The notes below the pieces were generated by a model that was given only the letters and a program-made list of their open reading frames with translations, was not told where the DNA came from and ran no database searches. Of a DNA stretch of 64,000 bases, positions 42,817 through 53,806 are shown in pieces. The translations under genes and the position numbers were made by a program. Every line of letters starts with the position of its first letter. Position 1 is the first letter of the stretch. Location: positions 930,001 through 994,000 of the forward strand of contig CAVYGS010000004.1 of assembly GCA_963768185.1 (NCBI GenBank), in the 5' to 3' direction. The stretch comes from Palsa-461 sp963768185. GTDB lineage: Bacteria > Actinomycetota > Acidimicrobiia > Acidimicrobiales > RAAP-2.

Positions 42817-43986
42817 TCAGGTGACCGACGGGAAGTTGACGACGTACCACTGGTGGCCGCCGTCGTAGGTCATGAGCATGGTGCCGTCGCCGTCGATCGC
42901 CACCCCCTGCGTCGGCGTCGTGAACCCGACCTGCTGCCACGCATACTCGGAGGATGACGCATACACGGTGCTCCACTGCGCTCCTCCGTCGAACGTGGCG
43001 AGGAGGCCGGTCCCTCCCACTCCCATGACCACGACGCCCGGCCCCGCCGTGGCGATGGGTCCGAAGGTGTCCTCGGGCAGCGTCTCGCCCGAAGGGACGA
43101 AGGTCGAGCCCCCGTTGTTCGACACGAACAGGCCAACCTGGACCTGGTCGGTCGGCCCGCCGTATGCGCCCTCCGGGCACACGGCCGCGACGTTTTCCAC
43201 GTCAGACGCCGCGAGATACATAGGCCCGGTCGTCTCGGCGCACGGCGGCGTCCACGGTTCCCACGACCCACCGACGAGTGATGCTCCCGCGATGACGGTC
43301 CGGTCGACCTCGGCAACCCAGCCGACCGGCCCGTGCAGGACGATCTGCTCAAAGGGGATCGGCCCCGCTCCGACCTCCAGCGTCGTCGGCGAGACCGTCC
43401 AGTCGTCGAAGCTGACAGGGCTTGACGCGATCAGGATCGGCGCGCCGTTGAACGCGGCGAACACTCTTCCGTCGGCAGCCTCGACGTCCGAGATGGAATC
43501 AAGGTTCGAGACCCCGGGGATCGTGACGGTCCGCCAGTCGGCGCCGCCGTCGTGGGTGACCCAGAGGCCCGGTCCGCTGTTCTCGTCGTTGTAAACCCAG
43601 CCGTCGTCTGGATCCGCGAAGCGGATTTGGTCGCCCGCGAACGAGCCGGTGATCGCCGGAACGGGGATCGGCATCCAGGACGCGCCGGAGTCCTGAGTGC
43701 GCACAATGGCGAGGCAGTTGTGATCCCCGCACGCCGAGGTTCCAAGGACCCAACCCTCTTGAGGAGAGACGAAGGTCACCGACTGTGCGTGGAATGTCGT
43801 CGGCACTCCTTCTGTGGTGGTCGTCGTCGAGAGAGGTGAAGACGTCGTGGTCGTCGCCGCGGCGGCGCCCGAGGTCGTCTTCACCCCGCCCTGCGCCGGC
43901 GCCGAGGATCGTGGAGCCCCGGCACAGCCTGCGGCGAGGACACCCGCCACAGCCACCGTGAGTGCAGCCTTGGACCTGATTCGCAC
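42817..43986 (-). CDS. Lipoprotein with BNR/YCF48-like propeller repeats
   Basis: Exported lipoprotein of 389 residues. The start (GTG 43986, RIRSKAALTVAVAGVLAAGC) is a signal peptide with lipobox LAAGC, followed by a Thr/Ser-rich tether. The rest has repeated FVSPQEGWVLG, FADPDDGWVYN, TDDGG-like THDGGADW, SNNGGSTF, TFDGGAQW and TYDGGHQW motifs typical of BNR or YCF48-like beta-propellers. Function unknown; substrate binding at the outer face of the membrane is a fair guess. The frame stays open far upstream, but that part is antisense to the next gene. Divergent from the SDR at 44092. Confidence 0.86.
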   Translation of the reverse strand: MRIRSKAALTVAVAGVLAAGCAGAPRSSAPAQGGVKTTSGAAAATTTTSSPLSTTTTTEGVPTTFHAQSVTFVSPQEGWVLGTSACGDHNCLAIVRTQDSGASWMPIPVPAITGSFAGDQIRFADPDDGWVYNDENSGPGLWVTHDGGADWRTVTIPGVSNLDSISDVEAADGRVFAAFNGAPILIASSPVSFDDWTVSPTTLEVGAGPIPFEQIVLHGPVGWVAEVDRTVIAGASLVGGSWEPWTPPCAETTGPMYLAASDVENVAAVCPEGAYGGPTDQVQVGLFVSNNGGSTFVPSGETLPEDTFGPIATAGPGVVVMGVGGTGLLATFDGGAQWSTVYASSSEYAWQQVGFTTPTQGVAIDGDGTMLMTYDGGHQWYVVNFPSVT

Positions 43987-44091
43987 ATCCGACCCACGCA
44001 GGAAGCTCGCTCCTCGTTGACAGCCCGCGCCGACCGGGGACGGCGAGAGAACGCTGGCGTATCGTGCTGACGTCGAGGTGAAGGAGATCCC

Positions 44092-45066
44092 GTGGAGCGC
44101 TTCGAAGGACGCATCGCCGTGGTCACCGGTGGCGGCACCGGCATGGGCCGTGCACTGGTCCGCCAGCTGGCGACAGAGGGATGCAACGTCGCGACATGCG
44201 ACGTGTTCGAAGAGCCGGTCAAGGAGACCCAGGACCTCGCGCTCAAGTCCGCCCCGAAGGGCACTCGCGTCACGACCTTCAAGGCCGATGTCTCCGACGA
44301 GGCGCAGGTGAAGGCCTTCCGCGATGCGGTTGCGAAGAATCACTCGACCGACCACATCCACCTGTTGTTCAACAACGCCGGCATCGGCGGCGGAGGCAGC
44401 ATGATCGCCGACGAACGCACGACGTGGGAGCGGACCTTCGGAGTCGACTGGGGCGGGGTCTATCTCTGCACCCGGACCTTCCTCCCGATGTTGCTCGCCG
44501 CTGAGGAGGGCCACCTCGTCAACACGAGCAGTCTCAACGGCCTGTTCGCCTCGATCGGGCCGAAGACGCCGCACACCGCTTACAGCGCGGCGAAGTTCGC
44601 CGTGCGGGGGTTCTCCGAGGCGCTGATCGCCGACTTCCGGGTCAACGCCCCGCACCTGCACGTCTCGGTGGTCATGCCCGGACACGTCGGCACCTCGATC
44701 GTCCTCAACTCGGCCGCGGCGCACGGCAACTCGGCCGACGACATGGACGCCGAGGACCTCGAGCGCGTCCGCAAGCAGCTGAACCGCCAGGGGATCCCGG
44801 CCGACGGCATCTCGGACGACGATCTGCGAAAGGGCGTCCAGATGATGGGGGAGCACTTCAGGGACAACGCGCCGACCTCCGCCGAAGAAGCAGCCAAGAT
44901 CATCCTGGACGGCGTGCGGGCCAACCGCTGGCGGATCCTGGTCGGCCACGACGCCGAGGTCATCGACGCCGAGGTGCGCAGCGACCCCGAGCACGCCTAC
45001 GACGTCGACTTCTGGGAGAACATGCGCTCGCGGGGCCTCTTCGGCCTCTTCGGTGGAGCGTCGTAG
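44092..45066 (+). CDS. SDR-family oxidoreductase
   Basis: Classical short-chain dehydrogenase of 324 residues, longer than usual at the C-terminus. VVTGGGTGMGRAL (about residues 10-22) binds the cofactor, FNNAGIGGGG is the NNAG motif, NTSSLNG supplies the Ser and AYSAAKFAV the YxxxK pair. GTG at 44092 has AAGGAG eight bases upstream and a -10-like TATCGT at 44060-44065, giving a normal 25-base leader. Substrate not readable. Its stop meets the convergent nitroreductase stop with no gap. Confidence 0.88.
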   Translation: MERFEGRIAVVTGGGTGMGRALVRQLATEGCNVATCDVFEEPVKETQDLALKSAPKGTRVTTFKADVSDEAQVKAFRDAVAKNHSTDHIHLLFNNAGIGGGGSMIADERTTWERTFGVDWGGVYLCTRTFLPMLLAAEEGHLVNTSSLNGLFASIGPKTPHTAYSAAKFAVRGFSEALIADFRVNAPHLHVSVVMPGHVGTSIVLNSAAAHGNSADDMDAEDLERVRKQLNRQGIPADGISDDDLRKGVQMMGEHFRDNAPTSAEEAAKIILDGVRANRWRILVGHDAEVIDAEVRSDPEHAYDVDFWENMRSRGLFGLFGGAS

Positions 45067-45684
45067 CTACCAACGCGACCGGTGCACGGCGCCCACACCC
45101 GGTCGGGGCGGGCGGGCGAGCGAGGGCGACCGGTGGTCCTGGCTGTCGGGCTTGCCGAGGAGCACCGCGCCGAACATCCTCCAACCGGGGGGCACCCCGA
45201 GCGTTTCGAGCAGCTCGGCCTCGCCGCGGAAGGTCCCGAGGAACGCGGCACCGAGCCCCTCGGCCGTCGCGCCGAGGAGGAGCAGCATCGTCGACATGGC
45301 GGCGTCTCCCCACCAGTAGGGGACCGGCCAAGCCGCCTCGGGGTCGTCGCTCTCGCCCCGGCCGAGGCCCGAGCCCACCTTGTCGGCCTCGCTGTAGCGC
45401 TCGATGTACTCGGTGGGCGAGCAGAGGGAGAGCGCGACGACCGGCGCCTGCGACAGGTGCGGGTATCGCTCGTAGGCGGCCCGCCAGGTCTCGTCGGTGG
45501 CCAGCTCCCAGTACGTCGTCGTCTCTGAGCCCTCGAGCACGAGCCACGCCACGCCGCGCGTATTGCCCGCGGACGGGGCACGCAGCGCGACCTCGAGCAG
45601 ACGGTCCACGACCGCGCGGTCGATCGGTTCGGGGACGAAGCTGCGGATCATCCGCCTCCGCCGGATCGCCTCAGCAAGCTCCAT
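45067..45684 (-). CDS. Nitroreductase-family protein
   Basis: FMN-dependent reductase of 205 residues. The N-terminal RRRRMIRSFVPEPIDRAVVDRLL (RMIRSF phosphate-binding Arg, about residues 9-16), RAPSAGNTRGVAWLVLEG (about 34-51) and the C-terminal GAAFLGTF and PPGWRMFGAVLLGKPD are family marks. ATG at 45684 has GAGGAGGAC upstream. It could act on nitro compounds, quinones or F420-related substrates; the sequence does not decide. Divergent from the rhodanese-MoeB gene over 108 bases. Confidence 0.86.
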   Translation of the reverse strand: MELAEAIRRRRMIRSFVPEPIDRAVVDRLLEVALRAPSAGNTRGVAWLVLEGSETTTYWELATDETWRAAYERYPHLSQAPVVALSLCSPTEYIERYSEADKVGSGLGRGESDDPEAAWPVPYWWGDAAMSTMLLLLGATAEGLGAAFLGTFRGEAELLETLGVPPGWRMFGAVLLGKPDSQDHRSPSLARPPRPGVGAVHRSRW

Positions 45685-45792
45685 CGATCGGTCCTCCTCG
45701 CCTGTTCCGGGCCCCGGTCGGAATCGGGAATCTTGAGCGCGCTAGTAGGGTTTTACTCGGAGCAACGCCGGCCCGAGGTGGGAGCCTGATCC

Positions 45793-46950
45793 ATGCCAAG
45801 TCCGAGAGATCTCCTGAACGCCGCCAAGGCCTCCATCATCGAGGTGGAGCCCGAGGAGGCCGCGACCAGGCTCAACTCTTCGGTCTTCCTGGATGTCCGG
45901 GAGCCCGAGGAGTTCGAGCAAGGGGCGATCCCGGGTGCCGTGTTCCTTCCCCGAGGAAACCTCGAGTTCCAGGTCGAGGGCCGGATCCCGACCAAGGACG
46001 CTCCGATCGTCGTCTACTGCGCCGGCGGGGTCCGCTCGGCCTTCGCCGCCCAGACGATGCCGGCGCTCGGGTACACCGACGTCTCCTCGATGATCGGCGG
46101 CTTCAACCGTTGGAAGGACGAGGGCCGGCCGTGGTCCACGCCGGCCACGCTTAGCCCCGAACAGCGCAACCGCTATCAGCGGCACCTCCTCCTCCCCGAG
46201 GTGGGTGAGGCCGGTCAGCAGAAGCTGCTCGGCTCCAAGGTGCTCCTGCTCGGCGCGGGCGGCCTGGGGTCTCCGGCGGCGCTCTACCTCGCCGCGGCGG
46301 GCGTCGGCACGCTCGGCATCATCGACATGGACGTTGTCGACGCGTCCAACCTGCAGCGCCAGATTCTCCACAACATGGACCGGATCGGCGAGCGCAAGGT
46401 GGACTCGGCGAAAAAGACGCTGACCGCGATGAACCCCGACGTGAGCGTGGTCACCTACGACGTGCGCCTCGGCGCCGACAACATCTTGGACATCATCGAC
46501 GGCTACGACATCATCGTGGACGGGACGGACAACTTCCCGACCCGCTACCTCGTCAACGACGCGTCGCTGTTGAAGCGCATCCCCGTCGTGCACGGCTCGA
46601 TCTTCCGCTTCGAGGGCCAGGCGACGGTGTTCGACCCTTACAAAGGTCCGTGCTACCGCTGCCTCATCCCCGAACCCCCGCCCGCCGAGCTCGCGCCGTC
46701 GTGTGCCGAGGCCGGCGTCCTCGGCGTGCTGCCGGGGATCGTGGGCTCGATCCAGGCCCTTGAGGCGCTCAAGATGCTGCTCGGGCTGGGCGACCCCCTC
46801 GTCGGCCGACTCCTCGCGTTCGACGCACTGGAAGAGACGTTCCGGACCTTCAAGGTGCGGCGCGACCCCGAGTGCCCGGCGTGCGGGCCGAACGCGGGCG
46901 AGATCGTGATCGCAGAGTACGACGAGCTCTGCATGCCCCATCCTCGCTGA
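45793..46950 (+). CDS. Rhodanese-MoeB/ThiF fusion (sulfur-carrier adenylyltransferase/sulfurtransferase)
   Basis: Activates the C-terminus of a ubiquitin-like sulfur carrier and supplies sulfur, as MoeZ does. The 385 residues have the domains in reversed order compared with MoeZ: a rhodanese first (about 15-110; FLDVREPEEFEQG and active-site loop YCAGGVRSA), then the ThiF/MoeB adenylation domain (about 130-380) with LLLGAGGLGSPAALYLA, DNFPTRYLVND, a catalytic Cys region and zinc-type pairs CYRC and CPAC. A -10-like TAGGGT at 45746-45751 leaves a 41-base leader. The partner (MoaD-, ThiS- or CysO-like) is not in the window. Confidence 0.9.
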   Translation: MPSPRDLLNAAKASIIEVEPEEAATRLNSSVFLDVREPEEFEQGAIPGAVFLPRGNLEFQVEGRIPTKDAPIVVYCAGGVRSAFAAQTMPALGYTDVSSMIGGFNRWKDEGRPWSTPATLSPEQRNRYQRHLLLPEVGEAGQQKLLGSKVLLLGAGGLGSPAALYLAAAGVGTLGIIDMDVVDASNLQRQILHNMDRIGERKVDSAKKTLTAMNPDVSVVTYDVRLGADNILDIIDGYDIIVDGTDNFPTRYLVNDASLLKRIPVVHGSIFRFEGQATVFDPYKGPCYRCLIPEPPPAELAPSCAEAGVLGVLPGIVGSIQALEALKMLLGLGDPLVGRLLAFDALEETFRTFKVRRDPECPACGPNAGEIVIAEYDELCMPHPR

Positions 46951-46969
46951 GTCGGTTCCCGGCCCGGCG

Positions 46970-46975
46970 TAACCT
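46970..46975 (+). promoter_or_regulatory. -10-like box TAACCT before the mutase GTG
   Basis: TAACCT ends six bases before the GTG at 46982 and 20 bases after the preceding gene's stop; there is no ribosome binding site. A leaderless GTG-start transcript is the simplest reading. Confidence 0.4.
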
Positions 46976-46981
46976 GGCTCC

Positions 46982-48577
<1,596 letters not shown>

Positions 48578-48713
48578 TTCGCGACCAGCACCCGTTGTCC
48601 TCGGGCCAAGTTGGCCTCGAGGGAAATGCCGCGATCGGCGCAGAGGCGATCGGTAGCGTCGCTCTCGCCGTGTCCTCCACGAGTCCGCGCCGCCCAGGGC
48701 CACGCGCCGAGCG

Positions 48714-50653
48714 ATGAGCCGAGCCACCGATCGGTGGCGGAGCCGCTGGGTACTCGCGGCGGGGCTCACCATCGCCATCGCCGTGGTCCCGGTCGGCTCC
48801 TCGTTCGCCGTCGCGTACCTCGTCGAGAGCCGCGTCACGCAACCCTCCACGCTCGCAGGGTTCGGCGCATGGTGGTTGGCCATGTTGGCCGTCTGCAGCC
48901 TCACCTATGTGGGAGTTGCCTCGCTGACCCGGCGCGCGCTCCGCTCGCGGTGCTCCTCAAGCTGAACATGGCTTTTCCGGGCCAGGCACCGAAGCGGCTG
49001 GCGGCCGCTCGCAGGGTGGGCAACGTGCGCGACCTGGGCCGGCGCGTCGATGAGGCCCGCCGTCGTGGGGTCGCCACCGAGCCCGCGCTGGCCGCCGCGC
49101 AGATCGTCAGCCTCGCTGCGAGCCTGAGCGCGCACGACCGCACCACCCGCGGCCACGCCGAGCGCGTCCGGGCGCTCACCGACATGGTCGCCGACGAGAT
49201 GCACCTGTCCGAACCCGATCGCGACCGGCTGCGATGGTCGTCGCTCCTCCACGACATCGGCAAGCTCACGGTGCACCCCGAGCTGCTCAACAAGGCCGGC
49301 ACTTTGTCCGACGTTGAGTGGGAGGTGCTTCGGCGCCATCCCCTCGAGGGGGCGAGGATCACGGCGCCCCTCGCCGCCTGGCTCGGTCCCTGGGCGAACA
49401 CCATCGCAGAGCACCACGAGCGATTCGACGGACGCGGTTACCCGTTCGGGCGAAGCGGGAGGGAGATCTCCCTGGGCGGTCGGATCGTGGCCGTCGCGGA
49501 CTCCTACGACGTCATGACCTCGGCCCGCTCGTACAAGCGGCCCGTGGCTCCGGAGAAGGCCCGGCAGGAGCTGGCGGCTTGCGCCGGGACGCAGTTCGAC
49601 CCCGACGTCGTCAAGGCCTTCCTCGCCGTGTCGATCTGGAAACTCCGCCTGGCCGCGCCGCTGTCTTGGCTCGGCGCGCTGCCGCTCGGGCGCGTTGCGA
49701 CCACCGTCGGGAAGTTCGCCGGCTCGGCGAGCCGCGCCCTCGTCGCCGGCGTGGTGGCAAGCGTGGGCGTGGTCGGGCTCGGGGTTGCAGCGCCGATCGC
49801 CGCCTCCGTCTCCGCCGCACCACCCACCGGGAGTGGTCAGGTCGCGGGGGGAACGAGCGGCGTCGGCACGGCTCCACCTTCGTCGCACGGCACCTCGACC
49901 AGCACGACCGGCAGCGGCACCAAGACGCTCGCGGGTTCGAGCGCGGGGACACCTTCGACCGGGTCGACCAAAAAGTCCTCCTCGGGGTCGAACGCGAGAT
50001 CCGGCCCGGGGACGACGACCACCGTCGTTCCCGGGAAGGGAGCCACGACCACCGTCGTCCCCGGGAAGGGAGCCACGACGACCACGACCTCAGCGAGTGG
50101 TGGCGGCGGTGGGACGGGACCAGCCACGACCACCACCACTGCGGCCGTGCCCGCGTCCTTGTCGATCGTCAACGGGCCCGGTGGCAACGCAGGGCGTCCC
50201 GAGCAGGGCGACCAGATCATCGTGGCCTACGCGGTCGCGCCCTCACCGTCCTCGTTCTGCTCCTCGTGGACGTCCAGCTCTTATCCGGACCTCGTCGACC
50301 CGAGCGTGGTGATCAACGCCGATCAACCGGCGTCGGGCGACGACGTCATCAGTTCGATCACCGACAGCTCCGACTGTCCCGGTGGGTTCCACTTCGGCTC
50401 GATCGACCTTGGCCAGCGCGGCTACTTCAACAACGCGCAGACCATCGGGGGCCCGAATGGGCAGTGCTCGGGCTCGACGACGACGGGGTGCACGAGGATC
50501 CACTGGGACGGGAGCCACACACTCACGATCACGCTCGGCGCGCCCGAGAACGGCGAGCCCACTCAGAAGAACCCGGTGGTCGCGGTGTACATGCCCGACC
50601 CGGCGCTCGGTGTTTCCGGGACGATATCGAGCTCGAAGAGCATCCTGTTCTGA
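48714..50653 (+). CDS. Membrane HD-GYP phosphodiesterase with extracellular C-terminal domain, split by a one-base shift
   Basis: Predicted cyclic-di-GMP hydrolase. The start (ATG 48714) encodes two membrane helices (about residues 11-35 and 46-70). At 48938-48943 the frame shifts by one missing base, and the protein continues as PLAVLLKLNMAFPGQAPKR, then an HD-GYP domain: HDIGKLTVHPELL (about 178) and HHERFDGRGYPFG. A third helix (about 345-365) is followed by a Ser/Thr/Gly-rich stretch with a tandem repeat and a last domain (about 480-646) rich in Ser, Gly and Cys that should lie outside the cell. Corrected length 646 residues. A sensor role for the outer domain is inference. Confidence 0.85.
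50015..50074 (+). repeat. Two tandem 30-base units inside the HD-GYP gene
   Basis: Two 30-base units in frame encode TTTVVPGKGA twice; a shortened third follows. They lie in the Ser/Thr-rich extracellular tether, where repeat number can vary without harm. Confidence 0.8.
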
Positions 50654-50670
50654 CTCGAGGCGGGTCCAAC

Positions 50671-50699
50671 GCTTCCGCCTCGAGGAGCGAGGCGGAAGC
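50671..50699. terminator. Perfect 12-pair hairpin between convergent genes
   Basis: GCTTCCGCCTCG (50671-50682) and CGAGGCGGAAGC (50688-50699) form a perfect stem with loop AGGAG, 17 bases after the HD-GYP stop and 10 before the M20 stop. It is well placed as a bidirectional terminator. No U-run on either side. Confidence 0.7.
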
Positions 50700-50709
50700 A
50701 ACTCGAGGC

Positions 50710-51888
50710 TTAGCCGCCCGTCCGAGTGAGCAGGCGGTCGCGAACCTGCGGGGTCGAGGCGGCGTCGATCGCCGTCCAGGCCATCGCCAACGCGCCGTCG
50801 AACAGGGCGGCATCCGCCGATTCGGTCACGCAGGCCGCCGCGAACTCGGGCTGGTGGTTGACCGCGCCCTTGGTCTCGATGCCGATCAGCGGGTGGATCG
50901 TCGGGACGGCGAGCGACACGTTGGCCATATCGGTCGACGCAGTGGGCAGGTCCTCGCCGGCGTCGTCCGCGGCAAAGTGCCGGCCGAGGGCCTCGGCGTT
51001 CTTCCGGTAGGAGGCGAGGAGGTCGGGGTCCGACTCCATGTGCGTGTACGCCGGCGAGAGCGCCTCGAAGCGCACGGTGGCCCCGGTCGCCAGCGCCCCG
51101 GCCTCGAAGCACCGGCGCACGCGAGGCTCGAGCGCCTCGAGGCCCTCGAGCGTGCGGGCCCGGCACATGAACCGGCCGCTCACGTGGGCCGGGATGATGT
51201 TGGCGGCCTTGCCCCCCTCGAGGACGACGCCATGGGCCTGGTCGCCGGGGTGAAACTGCTGGCGCAGCAGCGCGATGGCGACCTGGGCGACCGCCATGGC
51301 GTCGGCGGCGTTGATGCCCTCGTAGGGAGACGCCGCGGCGTGCGCCTCCTTGCCCTGGAAGTGCACGTCGAAGTGCGAGACCGCGAGGCACTGGGCCGCG
51401 AGCCAGTCGTTCGGCCAGGGGTGCACCATCATCGCCAGGTGCGCCTCGTCGAAGGCGCCGCGCTCCAGCATGAGCACCTTGCCGCCACCGCCCTCCTCGG
51501 CCGGGGTCCCGAGCAAGAGCACGGTCAGGCCGACGTCGTCGGCGACCTCGGCCAGCGCGAGCGCCGCGCCTAGCGACGACGCCGCGATGATGTTGTGCCC
51601 GCAGGCGTGCCCGACCCCGGGCAGCGCGTCGTACTCGGCGCACAGCGCCACGACCAGCGGCCCGCTTCCGGCCCGGGCCGAGAAGGCGGTCGGCAGCTCG
51701 CAGATGCCCGATTCGACCGCGAGTCCCCGCGCGCTCAGAGCGTCGGCCAGCCGCCGGACGGCGTAGTGCTCCTCGAAGGCGGTCTCGGGATGCTCGTGGA
51801 TGGCGTGGCTGACCTCGACGAGGTCGTCGCGGCGCCGTTCGAGAACCGCCCGGACGCGCTCCTTGGCCTCGGCGGGTCCCCTGCTCAT
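50710..51888 (-). CDS. M20-family amidohydrolase (AbgB/IAA-hydrolase-like)
   Basis: Metal-dependent peptidase or amidase of 392 residues. CAEYDALPGVGHACGHN (about residues 82-98) carries the metal ligands, GTPAEEGGGGK the catalytic Glu, HPWPN a further His, and FQGKEAHAAASPYEGINAAD starts the dimerisation domain. It resembles amidohydrolases that cleave aminobenzoyl-glutamate or N-acyl amino acids. The frame is open to 51927; ATG 51888 is preferred. It follows the carboxylase gene by ten bases on the same strand, so co-transcription is likely. Confidence 0.88.
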   Translation of the reverse strand: MSRGPAEAKERVRAVLERRRDDLVEVSHAIHEHPETAFEEHYAVRRLADALSARGLAVESGICELPTAFSARAGSGPLVVALCAEYDALPGVGHACGHNIIAASSLGAALALAEVADDVGLTVLLLGTPAEEGGGGKVLMLERGAFDEAHLAMMVHPWPNDWLAAQCLAVSHFDVHFQGKEAHAAASPYEGINAADAMAVAQVAIALLRQQFHPGDQAHGVVLEGGKAANIIPAHVSGRFMCRARTLEGLEALEPRVRRCFEAGALATGATVRFEALSPAYTHMESDPDLLASYRKNAEALGRHFAADDAGEDLPTASTDMANVSLAVPTIHPLIGIETKGAVNHQPEFAAACVTESADAALFDGALAMAWTAIDAASTPQVRDRLLTRTGG

Positions 51889-51898
51889 GGGGTCCGGT

Positions 51899-53657
51899 CT
51901 ACTCGATGATGGCGACGACGTCGCCACCGCCGACCGAGGCCCCCTCGGTGACCCGGATCTCCCGGACGGTGCCGTTCTTGTCCGCGGCGATGGCGTTCTC
52001 CATCTTCATGGCCTCGAGGACGCAGATCGTCTGGCCGAGCTCGACCTCGTCGCCGACGGCGACGAGCACCCGGACGATGGTGCCCTGCATGGGCACGGTC
52101 ACCGTGCCCGAGCCCGTCACGGCCGGCGCCGAGCGGCGCGCCCGGCGGGCCGGTTGGCGGACCGTCGAGGTGCCGCCGCTTGACGCATCGGCCGCCGGCA
52201 CCCAGAGCTTCACCCGGTAGAGGCGGCCGTCCACCTCGGCGGTGACCTCGCGCAGCACCCTCTCCGGTTCGTCGGGCTCGGGCTCGGGGACCTCGCCCGG
52301 GCTTGAGAGTCCCGAGAGGTCGAGGCGGTCCTCGACCCAGCGGGTGGAGTGGCGGACCGCCACGAAGTCCGGGTGGCTGAGGATCGCCACGTCGGCCGGG
52401 ATGGTGCTCGCGACCCCCTCGATCCGGGTCTCCTCGAGCGCGCGGCAGCATGCGGCGCCGGGCCGCCTCGCGGTCCTCGGCCCACACCGAGAGCTTGGCC
52501 ATGAGGTTGTCGTAGTGCTGGCTGACGGTGTCGCCGGCCTCGTATCCGGTGTCGAAGCGCACGCCGGGGCCGGCCGGCGCGTCGAAGCGAATGATCGTCC
52601 CGGGCGCCGGCAGGAACCGCCCGCCGCTCGGGTCCTCGGCGTTCAGCCGCACCTCGATGGCGTGCCCGAAGCGCCGTACGTCGTGCTGTGCGAAGTCGAT
52701 CGCCTCGCCGCTGGCGATCTTGAGCTGCCAGGCGACGAGGTCCAGCCCGGTTACGAGCTCGGTGACGGGGTGCTCGACCTGGAGCCGGGTATTCATCTCC
52801 AAGAAGTAGAAGGCCCCGTCCTGGTACAAGAACTCGACGGTGCCGGCGTTCGTGTAGTTGCAGGCCCGGGCCACCTTGACGGCCGCCTCGCCCATGGCGA
52901 CCCGGATGTCGTCGGGGAAGTCGGGGGCGGGGGACTCTTCGATCAGCTTCTGGTGGCGGCGCTGGGTCGAGCAGTCGCGCTCGCCCAGCCACAACGTGTT
53001 CCCGTGCGAGTCGGCGAGCACCTGCATCTCGATGTGACGGGGCCACTCGAGGTAGCGCTCGAGATAGATCTCGCCGCGGCCGAAGGAAGCCTGGGCCTCG
53101 CGCTGGGCCGACGCCATGGCCTCGGCCGCCGCCGCCGCCGCCGCCACGACCTTCATCCCGCGTCCGCCGCCACCGAACGCGGCTTTGATCGCGACCGGCC
53201 AGCCGAACTCCTCGCCAAAGGCCACGATCTCGGCGGGGTCGGTCACCGACTCGGACCGGCCGGGCACCCCGGCGACCCCGGCCCGCTCCGCGGCGAGCCG
53301 CGCGCTGATCTTGTCGCCCATGGTCTCGATCGCCTCGGGCGGTGGCCCGACGAACGTGACGCCATTGGCCACGATGGTCCGGGCGAAGTCGGCGTTCTCC
53401 GAGAAGAACCCGTAGCCGGGGTGGACGGCGTCGGCGCCGCTCTGTTCGATCGCGGCGAGGATCGCGTCGACGTTCAGGTAGCTCTCGGTGGCGGTCTGCC
53501 CGCCGAGCGCGTACGCCTCGTCGGCCATGCGGACGTGCAGCGCGTTGCGGTCGAGCTCCGAATAAACGGCGACCGTGCCGACGCCGAGCTCGCGACAGGT
53601 GCGCATGACGCGCACGGCAATCTCGCCTCGGTTCGCGATCAGTACCTTGTTGAGCAC
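51899..53657 (-). CDS. Biotin-dependent acyl-CoA carboxylase alpha subunit (BC-BCCP), split by a one-base shift
   Basis: Carboxylates its own biotin and hands it to a carboxyltransferase acting on acetyl- or propionyl-CoA. Start GTG/ATG-type codon at 53657 with MLNKVLIANRGEIAVRV; HPGYGFFSENADFA, GGGGRGMKVV (ATP grasp) and MNTRLQVEHPVTE are intact. Near 52438-52447 one extra base moves the rest to another frame, where ALEETRIEGV-type linker, RLYRVKLWVP and the biotin site EAMKMEN follow to the stop. Corrected length 585 residues. The beta subunit is not in the window. Divergent from birA, the ligase that attaches its biotin. Confidence 0.92.
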
Positions 53658-53806
53658 CCGATCCCTCTCAGCCGCCCGGCGTCCGACCGCGGGTTGCCAC
53701 CACGACCAGGCTCTCCTGTGGGCAAATACACTGGCACGGCCCCGAGGGTGGTCGCCATGTGGAACCGATCCCGGGGAAACTTGGTCATGGCTCGGCCCCG
53801 GTTCCG

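Noticed and set aside
50015..50074. CRISPR-like repeats
   Set aside because: The units are directly adjacent, in frame, and encode a low-complexity protein tether; there are no spacers.
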